A stretch of DNA of 9,887 nt from Desulfobacula sp. (GCA_027858355.1 JAQICW010000250.1:1-9887), one strand, 5' to 3'; counted from the stretch's first letter, positions 1 through 8,526 are shown. Program-made: numbers and translations. Notes: generated by a model from the sequence alone, not told the origin.

Positions 1-20
1 ATTCTATACGCTATCACTCT

Positions 21-3000
21 TTAAAGGAATTTTTTGTATCCATTTTCCAATTTTTTATGAAGGATCTCCACGACAGGCAACTCCCAGGATTCAATCTTAA
101 CCTTTTTGTAGCTTTTTTCCTCATTTTCCTGTCGACTTCGCCTGATAATACCCAGAACCCTTGCATTTAATATGTTCTGGATATGGGGGCGCCATCGTGC
201 CGACCCTTTTTTTGAAAGCAATGCGATAATTTGACCTGTATCATTTAAAATATAAACCCCGTCTTTTTGTTCCATCAATCTGACTTTTGCACCGGTTTCA
301 AGGTCTGACAAATATCTGTGGATTTCATGGGTGTCCGGGAAAAGACCAGGATAGTTGAGGTAAATATCTGCCATGCCAAGCGTAGAAACCGTCAGATCAT
401 CGGAAAAACCTTTGATTCCGGAGGTCATTATTGCTCTTTCATGGATAAAGCAATTGTTTTTTAAAGACGGGATATGTGGATTGGACGTATTGTCAACATG
501 ACACAGGAAAAGACCTTCTTTTGCCCGGGTCATGCCCACATAAAAAAGTCGTCGTTCCTCCTCTATGTCATTATGTTTCCATCCCCCGTCAAGGATGAAA
601 ATAATAGGAAACTCCATTCCCTTTACACTGTGAACGGTTCCCATGAATACCCCGTTCCCGGTTTTGTGCTCCCGTCTTTCTTCTAAGAGTGTTTCAAGGA
701 CAAAATTCTTTGCCCGGGCAATGGAGATTTCAATATCATTATTGATCTGACACCAGGATTCAAGGATCTGTTCGATTTGATTTGTCCAGGTATTTTTCCT
801 GTCAAACCGGGCCAGGATTTCCTGCTTCAGGTCAAGCGGGCGCAGACTCTTTTTTTTGAACCGGTCCAGGTAACTGACGAACGCCTGTATCTCCCTTACC
901 CTGAACAAGGGGAAGCCGGCACTGTTTTTAATTGAATAGCAAAAATCTATATTCTCTTTTGCCAAAGCCATTCTCACTGCGACAAGGGAAGGGTATGAGA
1001 TTCCCTGTCGTGAAACAACGGCAATATCACCCGGCTTTGTTGCAGGATTCCGGTTAAGTATCTGTTTGATGGTTTCAGCAACAAAGACGGCCTGGGATGC
1101 AATATCCTCTGCATGAACCATCTGGACAAGGCCCGCTCTTTCCATATTTTCAGGTATCTGTTCCCGGGCTTTTCTTTTTTGGTTGATGCGGCAGGATTGA
1201 TCTTTTTTCATCCGGTTTTCATTCAACGCGATAAAGGATGCCGATGCTTGAATAATCGGATATGAGGATCTATAATTTTCCACCATATAAAAGGTTTTGG
1301 CATCATAATCCTGTTTAAATTGTTTAATAAATCTTATATTTGCATTTCGAAACCCATAGATACTCTGGTCATCATCCCCCACTGCCATGATGGAAATTTT
1401 TGTCTCGCTGTCCTGTTCAAGTCTGCCGGTCAAAGCTGAAATAAACTTATACTGTCTTTCGTCAATATCCTGGTATTCATCCACGAGAATATGCCGGAAT
1501 CCGGATAGAAAATATTCCCTTGCCTCTGTAGGGTCAATGCCTGCAAGCTCTTTATCACCGGTTAATATATCAATGGCTTCATCAATGATGCTGTCAAAAT
1601 TCAACCCATTCTCATCAGATCTATAGGGTTTTTCCATAAATGATCTGCCCGTCAGGCGCATGGCAAACCCGTGATAGGTCATTGCCGTGACAAAATTAGC
1701 TCTTTGTCCTGCAAGTTTTCTGATACGTTTTCGAAGTTCCAGCATGGCCTGATGATTAAAGCACAAGACCAGAATCGAAGATGGATCAACAGATTTGGCC
1801 TTGATGAGCCAGGCGCACCTATGCACAATGGTTTTTGTCTTTCCGGAACCTGGACCTGCAAGAACCAGTATGTTTTTCTCAGGTTCTGTCGCAACAATGG
1901 TTTCCTGGATATTGTTTTCAAGGGATTGGATGATCTTTTTATAAGCTTCTTGTGTCATGGCTGTCTGGATGATCTTTTTTTCTCCTGGAAAATACTGGGA
2001 GATGAAAACATCATAGGAAGATGAAAAATAGTCACTGACAAAATTCAAGGCAGTCTTTATCTTTGCAAGACCCAGCCGTGCAAATTTTTCCATGACATGA
2101 ACCTGTACATTCTTCTGATCATAGTGATGGGACAAAGGCTCATAATCGCCTTTGGTATACTGACGTTTATGGCTTTCCGGCAGCATGGTAAGGGTCATGG
2201 CCTGTCTAAACACCCCTAGGCCGTTCTGCAGGGTAATAATTTTTACATCATGGAGATACAATAGACATCTTTCAATCAAAGATCTTGCATCACCCTTAAA
2301 ACTGGAAAGAAAAATATCTGTGCCCATGGCTTCCATGACATCAGTGATAAAAAATTCTGCCAGGACCTCGGCCTGTCCTGTCCTTAAATTCACAGGAAGA
2401 CAGGAAATAAGTGTATCAAGGATAATCCGGGACGCGCGATGCCGCAAGTCCACTCGTTGCCTGATTTCCTGCCAGGAGAATTTCACATACACCTGAAGCT
2501 GATCTATCCCTCTTCTGCCCGTGATTTTCAAGCTTTTCCCAAGACTTTCCCCTTTGTCATTGGCAATTGTCCTTAAAATTCTTTCCACAAAATCAGAGTT
2601 GATCCTGTCAAACCCGCTGTCCTTAAGGCGCTGAGACATAAGACGAAGATTGAATATGTCTGCTCTGTCAGGAGTTAGCCAGGAATCAGGGGCCATGTCT
2701 TCCATAATATGAATCATCTGTTTTTCAACATTTGAAAAATATTCAAAACACTTTGGAGAACTGTCTTTCCCCTTTGGCTTTACAAAAGCGGTCATGACCA
2801 CCCCTTCTCTTACAAGGCCTGCCTTTGCCATGTCAGACAAAAGAGCGATGACATGTCGGGAATCCAGATATTTTTCAGGAAGATCCTTTATCTTTCCTAA
2901 ATCTGCGCAAATATCATCTGCTGAGAGAACCGAGTTGGAATCCGCATTGAACAGGGAATTAAGAATGGTGATAAAAATCGCTTTCATGGTCTTTGAAAGA

Positions 3001-5183
3001 TTGAGCCTCTCCATCTTCAAAACCGCTTCTTTCATATTTTTTACAGCAGGCGTGCCCTTGAAAAAAAGTGTCTGGTTATAGGCTCGTTCCACAAACCCCT
3101 TTCTTTCGAGCCAGGAAACGCCGATCCGGGCTTTTGAATCATTGTCCCCGGAATCCCTGTATCCGATCAGACGCATGATCTCGCCCGGGGTAATGACAAT
3201 TTCAGGAGTTTTGGCACCTTTTTTTTTCAATATCCCAAGGATCTTCTTGATGTCCTTTATGGAAAGCTTTGAATATGCATTTAAAGAAAACTGATTCTCT
3301 ATATCCTCCTGTTCATATAATAGAATGCAGTCAGAGGGTTCCATGTCCCTTCCGGCACGACCTGCCTCCTGCAGGTAATTTTCAAGGGAACCTGGAATAT
3401 CTGCATGGATGACAAGCCGGATATCCTTTTTGTCAATACCCATGCCAAAGGCATTGGTGGCACAGATCACGGGAATTTTTCCCTCAACAAAAGCATCCTG
3501 GATATTTCTTTTGTCTGGTTCACTTCTTCCGGCATGAAACGCTTCAGAATGAATTTCTTTTTCATTTAAAAAAAGGCTTAATTCTTCCGTGTGCCTCCGG
3601 CTTGAACAATACACAATGGCCCCGCCATTTTTCCCTGTAAGACTCTCCTTTATACAATTGGCTATAACATCATATTTTTCATTCCGGGTTACGGGCCATA
3701 CCTGGAAGCTAAGATTTTCCCGCTGAACACCCCCGATAAAACTTTCAAGATCTATGGAGAGCTTTTCCCTTAAATGGCTTATAATCTCTTCAATGACATC
3801 CTTTTTCGCAGTTGCCGTAAACGCACCCACAAGGGCAGGCCTGCTGCAGGCTTTGCTGTAATTTGCAATAAACTCGGAAACATGGAGATAATCCGGTCTG
3901 AAATCATGCCCCCATTTGGACAGGCAATGGGCCTCGTCAAAAACCCAGCTTCCCACATCCCTTGATTTAATCAATTGGGCCACACTGAAATTGCGCAGCT
4001 GCTCAGGGGAAATATATAGAATTCCAATATCACCAAGTCTGACTCTATCCATCACTGCCCCCCGTTCCGGAAGAGTGAGACTGCCGTTGATAGCCGCAGC
4101 TGTTTGCGTGCCCGTGACCCGGTTCAAATTATCCACCTGGTCTTTCATCAATGCCTTAAGCGGCGAAATCACAATGGTCAGCTCGCCCAGTCGATCATAC
4201 CGGTGAAGGGCCGGAATCTGGTAGCAGATGGATTTCCCGCCACCCGTGGGAAGAATGCCAAGCAAAGGGTTCCCCATCAGGTTTGAATCTATGATTTCTT
4301 TTTGAAGCATCCTTCCATCGGCAAGGGCTCTGTAGGTATCAAACCCGAAATATTTTTTCAACAGACCTTCTGAATCATTGTGTTCTTTGCAATACCTGCA
4401 GGATTCATCGCCGCATGAATACCGAAGTTTTCTTATGATATCTAAAATATCCGGGAATTCATGCTTTACCCAGGGGGGTATGATTGAATTGCCCCCTGAG
4501 ACCATGATCCAGGAAAGAACATAGGCCAGGATCGGCCTTTTATCAACATGACCTGAAAAGGTTTCCCAAATCTTGTTAAGGCCTGTCTCACAGACCTTTC
4601 CTTTGGCAAGATCTTGAAATATAGCCTTTGCTTCCTGTTTTTCCGGGATTTTTCCGGTAAGGTTTTGGAACAGGTCGAAATTACCCTTTAAACAGAATCT
4701 TTCATTACCAGAACTATTTATTTCAAAGGCAAAGGCATAAAAAGCGATCAGCCCGGGCTCTCTTTGTCTTAATGCAGAGAATGCAGCCACCTGATCTTCA
4801 AAAACAGCCCGGGCCAGTTTGACATCGGCAACGGGATCATTTTTGCTGTTTTTAACCAGCTTATAATCTTTTACCAGTTTATGATATGGATTTTCAGGAA
4901 AGGCAAGGGGGGATAAAAAAAGGGTATCAATGACAGGAAGGGTTAAAAAACCTGCTTCAGGTAAAATGTCTTTTGCAACAGGCAGATCATGATTGATAAT
5001 ATTGTGACCCAGGATATAATCTGCGCCTTTTGAAAATTGGGACAGATCCCTGAGTGCGGTTTTTATATTCGTTATATTCTTTCTTTCAAAGATTTTATCC
5101 TTGAAAACTGCCCCTATATGATACAAATCCCCTTTGGGAACGGTTTCAAAATCAATTGATAGAATATTCTTGAGCACCAACAT
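21..5183 (-). CDS. DEDD exonuclease - RecQ helicase - UvrD/Rep helicase fusion protein
   Basis: A 1720-residue protein with three enzyme modules, expected to act on DNA in the cytoplasm. Residues 1-135 resemble a DnaQ-like 3'-5' exonuclease: SIDFET (D11, E13), GHNIINHD (D66) and NDPVAD (D120). Residues about 285-625 are an SF2 RecQ core: Walker A TGGGKS (313-318), DEAH (416-419), FTATA (455-459), ATNAFGMGID (575-584) and QEAGRAGRD (605-613). Residues about 1080-1565 are an SF1A UvrD/Rep core: AGPGSGKT (1109-1116), TYHGF, DEYQD (1235-1239), GDDDQSIYGFR, ENYRSS, VHSVKGMEF and YVGMTRAKE. Residues 630-1070 are a linker with winged-helix-like stretches; 1565-1720 are unassigned. Typical RecQ has about 600 residues and UvrD about 720. 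The frame is intact. The ATG overlaps the upstream hydrolase gene by 32 bases, with only a weak GGA-type ribosome site; exonuclease motif I begins at residue 9, so a start much further downstream is unlikely. Repair, recombination or defence roles are inferred. Confidence 0.96.
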   Translation of the reverse strand: MLVLKNILSIDFETVPKGDLYHIGAVFKDKIFERKNITNIKTALRDLSQFSKGADYILGHNIINHDLPVAKDILPEAGFLTLPVIDTLFLSPLAFPENPYHKLVKDYKLVKNSKNDPVADVKLARAVFEDQVAAFSALRQREPGLIAFYAFAFEINSSGNERFCLKGNFDLFQNLTGKIPEKQEAKAIFQDLAKGKVCETGLNKIWETFSGHVDKRPILAYVLSWIMVSGGNSIIPPWVKHEFPDILDIIRKLRYSCGDESCRYCKEHNDSEGLLKKYFGFDTYRALADGRMLQKEIIDSNLMGNPLLGILPTGGGKSICYQIPALHRYDRLGELTIVISPLKALMKDQVDNLNRVTGTQTAAAINGSLTLPERGAVMDRVRLGDIGILYISPEQLRNFSVAQLIKSRDVGSWVFDEAHCLSKWGHDFRPDYLHVSEFIANYSKACSRPALVGAFTATAKKDVIEEIISHLREKLSIDLESFIGGVQRENLSFQVWPVTRNEKYDVIANCIKESLTGKNGGAIVYCSSRRHTEELSLFLNEKEIHSEAFHAGRSEPDKRNIQDAFVEGKIPVICATNAFGMGIDKKDIRLVIHADIPGSLENYLQEAGRAGRDMEPSDCILLYEQEDIENQFSLNAYSKLSIKDIKKILGILKKKGAKTPEIVITPGEIMRLIGYRDSGDNDSKARIGVSWLERKGFVERAYNQTLFFKGTPAVKNMKEAVLKMERLNLSKTMKAIFITILNSLFNADSNSVLSADDICADLGKIKDLPEKYLDSRHVIALLSDMAKAGLVREGVVMTAFVKPKGKDSSPKCFEYFSNVEKQMIHIMEDMAPDSWLTPDRADIFNLRLMSQRLKDSGFDRINSDFVERILRTIANDKGESLGKSLKITGRRGIDQLQVYVKFSWQEIRQRVDLRHRASRIILDTLISCLPVNLRTGQAEVLAEFFITDVMEAMGTDIFLSSFKGDARSLIERCLLYLHDVKIITLQNGLGVFRQAMTLTMLPESHKRQYTKGDYEPLSHHYDQKNVQVHVMEKFARLGLAKIKTALNFVSDYFSSSYDVFISQYFPGEKKIIQTAMTQEAYKKIIQSLENNIQETIVATEPEKNILVLAGPGSGKTKTIVHRCAWLIKAKSVDPSSILVLCFNHQAMLELRKRIRKLAGQRANFVTAMTYHGFAMRLTGRSFMEKPYRSDENGLNFDSIIDEAIDILTGDKELAGIDPTEAREYFLSGFRHILVDEYQDIDERQYKFISALTGRLEQDSETKISIMAVGDDDQSIYGFRNANIRFIKQFKQDYDAKTFYMVENYRSSYPIIQASASFIALNENRMKKDQSCRINQKRKAREQIPENMERAGLVQMVHAEDIASQAVFVAETIKQILNRNPATKPGDIAVVSRQGISYPSLVAVRMALAKENIDFCYSIKNSAGFPLFRVREIQAFVSYLDRFKKKSLRPLDLKQEILARFDRKNTWTNQIEQILESWCQINNDIEISIARAKNFVLETLLEERREHKTGNGVFMGTVHSVKGMEFPIIFILDGGWKHNDIEEERRLFYVGMTRAKEGLFLCHVDNTSNPHIPSLKNNCFIHERAIMTSGIKGFSDDLTVSTLGMADIYLNYPGLFPDTHEIHRYLSDLETGAKVRLMEQKDGVYILNDTGQIIALLSKKGSARWRPHIQNILNARVLGIIRRSRQENEEKSYKKVKIESWELPVVEILHKKLENGYKKFL

Positions 5184-6009
5184 GCGCTTCTATCCATGTT
5201 TTAACGTCATTCAATACCTGCTCATGTTCTGGTTCATTAAAGATTTCATGGTAAAGGCCAGAATACATTTTTATGGTTTTATCGGTTGAGCTGACCAAAT
5301 CATAGAGTAACCGGGCACCGCCCGGATCAACCAATTTGTCAGCACTTCCCTGGGCAATCAGTATCGGCAAGGTTATCTGTGCGGCCTGTTTGGTTACATC
5401 CTGCATGGTTTTGATTATTTCTGCGCCAAGCCTTGCCGTGGCTTTTCCCGTATACACCAGCGGATCATTGACGTACGCTTCTACCACGGCCGGGTCTTGG
5501 CTTACACCTTCTGAATCCAATTGAACTAGTCCAGCCCTGGGTATTATTATTGAAAGCATCTTTGCTATAAAAATGGTGGCCTGGGAGATATTGTCAGGCA
5601 CTTTGATACTTGGCGCTGAAAGAACAGCGCCAGCCAGTTCATCCTGATGCTTAAGCAGGTATGCTGCACTAATCAATCCGCCCATACTGTGCCCGATCAA
5701 AAATATGGGTCGTTTAGGATGCCATGCCCGGATCATGTCAAAATAGGTCTTAAGGGTTTTTGTGTAATCCTGGAATCTTTCCACGAACACTCTTTTGCCA
5801 TCTGACTTTCCATGTCCCATGTGATCAATTCCATAGACTGCATAGCCCGATGGAACCAGGTGGTTGACAAGATTCATATATCGTCCACTGTGCTCGGCCA
5901 ATCCATGAACAACTAAAAGTATGGCTTTAGGCTCTTCTTCAGGTAACCAATATTGATAGTAAATATTGGTATCCCGAACACCTTTGAATCTTTCATCTTG
6001 ATGTTTCAT
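5152..6009 (-). CDS. Alpha/beta hydrolase, monoacylglycerol lipase / lysophospholipase-like
   Basis: A 285-residue serine hydrolase of the Hydrolase_4 (S33-related) group, likely splitting monoacylglycerol, lysophospholipid or another carboxylic ester. The oxyanion-region motif HGLAEHSGRY (35-44) is the hallmark of monoglyceride lipases. The nucleophile elbow is GHSMGG (106-111, Ser108). The predicted acid is Asp224 in GSADKLVD and the catalytic histidine is His254 in GLYHEIFNEP, spaced as in human monoglyceride lipase. The length is normal for the family. I see no signal peptide, so it is probably cytoplasmic. A strong AAGGAG site lies 6 bases before the ATG. It sits 53 bases after the transporter gene and its 3' end overlaps the helicase start by 32 bases, so it probably shares their transcript. 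Fold and triad are secure; the exact substrate is not. Confidence 0.93.
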   Translation of the reverse strand: MKHQDERFKGVRDTNIYYQYWLPEEEPKAILLVVHGLAEHSGRYMNLVNHLVPSGYAVYGIDHMGHGKSDGKRVFVERFQDYTKTLKTYFDMIRAWHPKRPIFLIGHSMGGLISAAYLLKHQDELAGAVLSAPSIKVPDNISQATIFIAKMLSIIIPRAGLVQLDSEGVSQDPAVVEAYVNDPLVYTGKATARLGAEIIKTMQDVTKQAAQITLPILIAQGSADKLVDPGGARLLYDLVSSTDKTIKMYSGLYHEIFNEPEHEQVLNDVKTWIEAHVGAQEYSIN

Positions 6010-6015
6010 TTATAT

Positions 6016-6021
6016 CTCCTT
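6016..6021 (-). promoter_or_regulatory. Ribosome binding site of the hydrolase gene
   Basis: On the minus strand AAGGAG lies 6 bases before the ATG at 6009. It is the best Shine-Dalgarno match in the operon and fixes this start. It sits in the 53-base gap after the transporter stop, which shows no hairpin followed by a T tract, so read-through from the transporter gene is expected. Confidence 0.75.
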
Positions 6022-6062
6022 GTTTATTCATAATTGCACTAAAGATAGATTCCAATGTGCTT

Positions 6063-7352
6063 CTATAGCGTTTTTTTATTGAACCCGATCCGCTGATCAG
6101 GAAAATCCGTATCCTGGAATGCGGAATGTTCTATATAAAGGTCTTTTTTATAATAAAAGGAGCCTGTAAACAATAAGACTCCTGCAAGGAATGCAAATAT
6201 GGGCAGGATTGTCAGGGCCTTATCAAGACCGTATGTGTCGGAAAGCTGCCCAATGACAATGGGAGCAAGGCTTGAACCGAACAGGTGCTGGATGATAATA
6301 TTCAGGCTTAAAGAGACAGCACAAAGCCCGGGGTGCACGACATCCTGGGTAACGGCTACGCCGGACGGAACAAAGGCCACGGCAGTTATGCCGATGAAAA
6401 GCAGGACAATATATTGAGCACTCCCCTGTAAAAAAGCAAAGGCGATAAAAAGCAGTATTCCCGTAAGAATGGATGACAGGGCCGGAAACAAAAGTCGGGC
6501 ATTTTCTCTTTTTTTCGACCATAGATCTGACAGAAAACCACCCAGAGGAGCGCCAATTATTGCAAGAACCATGATGGAGCTGGCTTTCATGCTTGCCTTG
6601 TCCATGGCAAGATCGTCAAATCTATGAAAATATGTGGGCAGCCAGGTTAGAAGAGATGTGGTGATAAAAACATTTAAGGTAAAGGCCAGGTTGTTGTAAA
6701 TCAGGGTCTTATTATGGGTAAATTGTCTTGCCATATCAATGAATAGCATTTTTGTTTCTTTGCCGGTTTTTTCCTTTTTAGTGAGCTGGATGGTTTTATA
6801 ATCTTTGACAAAATAAAATATTACGGCAAGGATCAGGCCGGGAATAGCCACAAGCCCGAAGGCATGGCGCCAGCCAAAGTTATGGGCGACAAATCCTCCT
6901 ATCCCAATGCCAAGGGCACTTCCAAGGGGAATGGATGCATTCCACAGCCCAAGTATTCTTGCTCTTTTTTCCTTTGGAAAATTGGCAGATAGCATGGCTG
7001 TTCCGCCAGGGGCATAACCTGCTTCTCCAATGCCAATGGCTGTTCTGGCAATTAACAGCTGTGAAAACGTTTTCGTGAATGCACAGGCTAAAGTGGCCAT
7101 GCTCCAGAATGCAGCCATGATGGAAATGCTTTTTGTACGACTCCAGCGATCAACAAGGATGGAAACAGGAAAAGAAAAAATCAGAATCGACCAGTATACA
7201 CTGGACATAAGAAGTCCGCACTGCGCATCCGTCAAGCCCATATCCTGTTGCAGGTAGGGAAAAAGGGATACAATAATCATGCGATCCATGTAATCAAACA
7301 TGTAAAGGGCGAACAGCAGCCAGAAAATAATCCAGGATTGTTTTTTAGTCAT
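6063..7352 (-). CDS. Major facilitator superfamily transporter (Spinster/ACS-like)
   Basis: A 429-residue polytopic inner-membrane protein with about twelve hydrophobic segments in two halves, separated by a charged loop near residues 183-212 (KDYKTIQLTKKEKTGKE). Family marks are DYMDR at the end of helix 1 (20-24), a motif-A-like VDRWSRT after helix 2 (68-73), RTAIGIGEAGYAPGG (103-117) with Glu110 in helix 4, and GWRHAF (160-165) before helix 6. The second half repeats motif A as GGFLSDLWSKKREN (271-284). This pattern is typical of Spinster-like and anion:cation symporter MFS proteins, which take up organic anions or small metabolites, usually with H+ or Na+. The ATG overlaps the URO-D gene stop in ATGACTAA, implying translational coupling, and AAGGGG lies 7 bases before it. 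The cargo may be the substrate of the URO-D-like enzyme, but that is only inferred from the pairing. Confidence 0.93.
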   Translation of the reverse strand: MTKKQSWIIFWLLFALYMFDYMDRMIIVSLFPYLQQDMGLTDAQCGLLMSSVYWSILIFSFPVSILVDRWSRTKSISIMAAFWSMATLACAFTKTFSQLLIARTAIGIGEAGYAPGGTAMLSANFPKEKRARILGLWNASIPLGSALGIGIGGFVAHNFGWRHAFGLVAIPGLILAVIFYFVKDYKTIQLTKKEKTGKETKMLFIDMARQFTHNKTLIYNNLAFTLNVFITTSLLTWLPTYFHRFDDLAMDKASMKASSIMVLAIIGAPLGGFLSDLWSKKRENARLLFPALSSILTGILLFIAFAFLQGSAQYIVLLFIGITAVAFVPSGVAVTQDVVHPGLCAVSLSLNIIIQHLFGSSLAPIVIGQLSDTYGLDKALTILPIFAFLAGVLLFTGSFYYKKDLYIEHSAFQDTDFPDQRIGFNKKTL

Positions 7353-8445
7353 TATTTAACCCCTTTTTATATTGGCCATGTTTGCGCACAGCCTCAAACA
7401 TGGCAATGCAGTTTTCAGGATTAACCCCGGGGTGCAGGGAATTTGAAGAACAGATAATCAGACCGCCGCCCTTTGCCCCGTCGGCAATGGCCTGTATGAC
7501 AGCCAGCTCAACTTGTTCCGGGGTGCCCGTGGGTAGAAGATCCACACAGTCAATATTGCCCAGAAGGCAGATTTTATCACCGCAGTATTCTCTCATTTTT
7601 TTTATTTCCATGCCAGCCTGAGGCTCCAGGGGATTGATCCCATCATAACCCGTCTCAATAAGGATGTCCATAAGGGGCCAGAGGTTGCCGTCAGAGTGTC
7701 TGACCACTTTTAGGCCTTTTTCATGGGCTTTGTCAACGATCTGCCTGTTATAGTGATTTACAAATGTTTTAAAATGCGCCGGAGATATCATTGGGCTTTT
7801 GGTGGATGCAATATCATCCTCAATTACCAGCACATCAAGACCGGCTTCAACCAGCAGGTCAAGCTGGGCAAGATTGAATTCCAGCATCATTTGGGCAATC
7901 GCATGGACAAATTCAGGATTGCTAATCATATTCATCATGAGATTGGTCATGCCGATTAATCGCCAGGAACGAACAAAAATCCCCCGCATGAGCCAGAAAC
8001 TTGCTTTTTGTCCCTTAAATCTGTCAATGGCAAGATGAAGAAGTCCCAGGTCCGCAGTACCTGGTACAGGGGGCTTGAATGCTTTAAGTTCATCAAAGGT
8101 TTTTATGGGGTGGCCAACAGGGACGGGAATGCCATGTTCCGATAGTTTATAGATCACACCAAATCCATCTTTGACATGGAGATCATCCACTCTTGTCTCA
8201 TGGCCGATTTCAAATGTTGTCATACCGTCAATGTCAAAATGCTCATGGATCATGAAAAGGGTATCCACAAGCTTGAGTTGATCATTCACATTCATGAGCC
8301 TGAAATCCTTTGGTTCAGGAAGGCCGTCTGTTAAGTGTTTTCCGATTCCGATAATGGGGGCCTCGTTAATGCCGTGGATATACAGAGGCACGCAATCGGG
8401 TTCTTTGACTTCAAGGGCAGTGAGGATTCTTTGTTTTCCGTTCAT
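7345..8445 (-). CDS. Uroporphyrinogen decarboxylase-superfamily protein (MtaA/methyltransferase-like paralogue)
   Basis: A 366-residue TIM-barrel protein of the URO-D/MtaA superfamily, which contains haem-pathway decarboxylases and cobamide-dependent methyltransferases. Family marks are the opening MNGKQRILTALEVKEPDCVP, VLVIEDDIAST (206-215), VVRHSDGN (247-254), INPLEPQAGMEI (270-281), LLGNIDC (294-300) and the closing LIICSSNSLHPGVNPEN. The HemE substrate-binding MRQAGR signature is absent after the N terminus (LYIHGINEAP instead), so it is not the haem enzyme. In MtaA-type enzymes zinc is bound by HxC plus a later Cys. Here the HxC site reads His250-Ser-Asp252, with Cys332 (IICSS) as the possible later ligand. 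The frame stays open to a TTG at 8514, but the ATG at 8445 has GGAG 8 bases upstream and gives the usual family N terminus. It is probably the first gene of the operon. Substrate unknown; demethylation or methyl transfer is inferred. Confidence 0.88.
   Translation of the reverse strand: MNGKQRILTALEVKEPDCVPLYIHGINEAPIIGIGKHLTDGLPEPKDFRLMNVNDQLKLVDTLFMIHEHFDIDGMTTFEIGHETRVDDLHVKDGFGVIYKLSEHGIPVPVGHPIKTFDELKAFKPPVPGTADLGLLHLAIDRFKGQKASFWLMRGIFVRSWRLIGMTNLMMNMISNPEFVHAIAQMMLEFNLAQLDLLVEAGLDVLVIEDDIASTKSPMISPAHFKTFVNHYNRQIVDKAHEKGLKVVRHSDGNLWPLMDILIETGYDGINPLEPQAGMEIKKMREYCGDKICLLGNIDCVDLLPTGTPEQVELAVIQAIADGAKGGGLIICSSNSLHPGVNPENCIAMFEAVRKHGQYKKGLNND
7360..7365 (-). promoter_or_regulatory. Ribosome binding site of the transporter gene
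   Basis: AAGGGG on the minus strand, 7 bases before the ATG at 7352 and inside the end of the URO-D-like gene. Together with the 8-base gene overlap it supports this start and coupled translation. Confidence 0.6.
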
Positions 8446-8453
8446 GGTTTTGT

Positions 8454-8457
8454 CTCC
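8454..8457 (-). promoter_or_regulatory. Ribosome binding site deciding the URO-D-like gene start
   Basis: GGAG (minus strand) 8 bases before the ATG at 8445. No comparable site precedes the in-frame TTG at 8514, so the shorter 366-residue protein is preferred. Confidence 0.65.
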
Positions 8458-8526
8458 ATGGGTTGCATAATTTGTCCAAGATTTTTCTTTTGTCTTAATG
8501 CCTTTCAAACTCAATACTACCCTGAT

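Noticed and set aside
1387..2496. Several plus-strand open frames of 79-117 codons, and a minus-strand frame at 1679-1921
   Set aside because: They are all inside the helicase gene in other frames, have no family motifs, and the helicase motifs in the same bases are unmistakable.
6010..6062. Possible terminator between the transporter and hydrolase genes
   Set aside because: No stem followed by a T tract is visible in the 53-base gap, and a strong ribosome site follows, so read-through is the simpler view.
8446..8514. N-terminal extension of the URO-D-like protein starting at a TTG (8514)
   Set aside because: The extension has no family match and no ribosome site, and would begin within a few bases of the predicted transcript start. 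The ATG at 8445 has GGAG at good spacing and gives the standard family N terminus.
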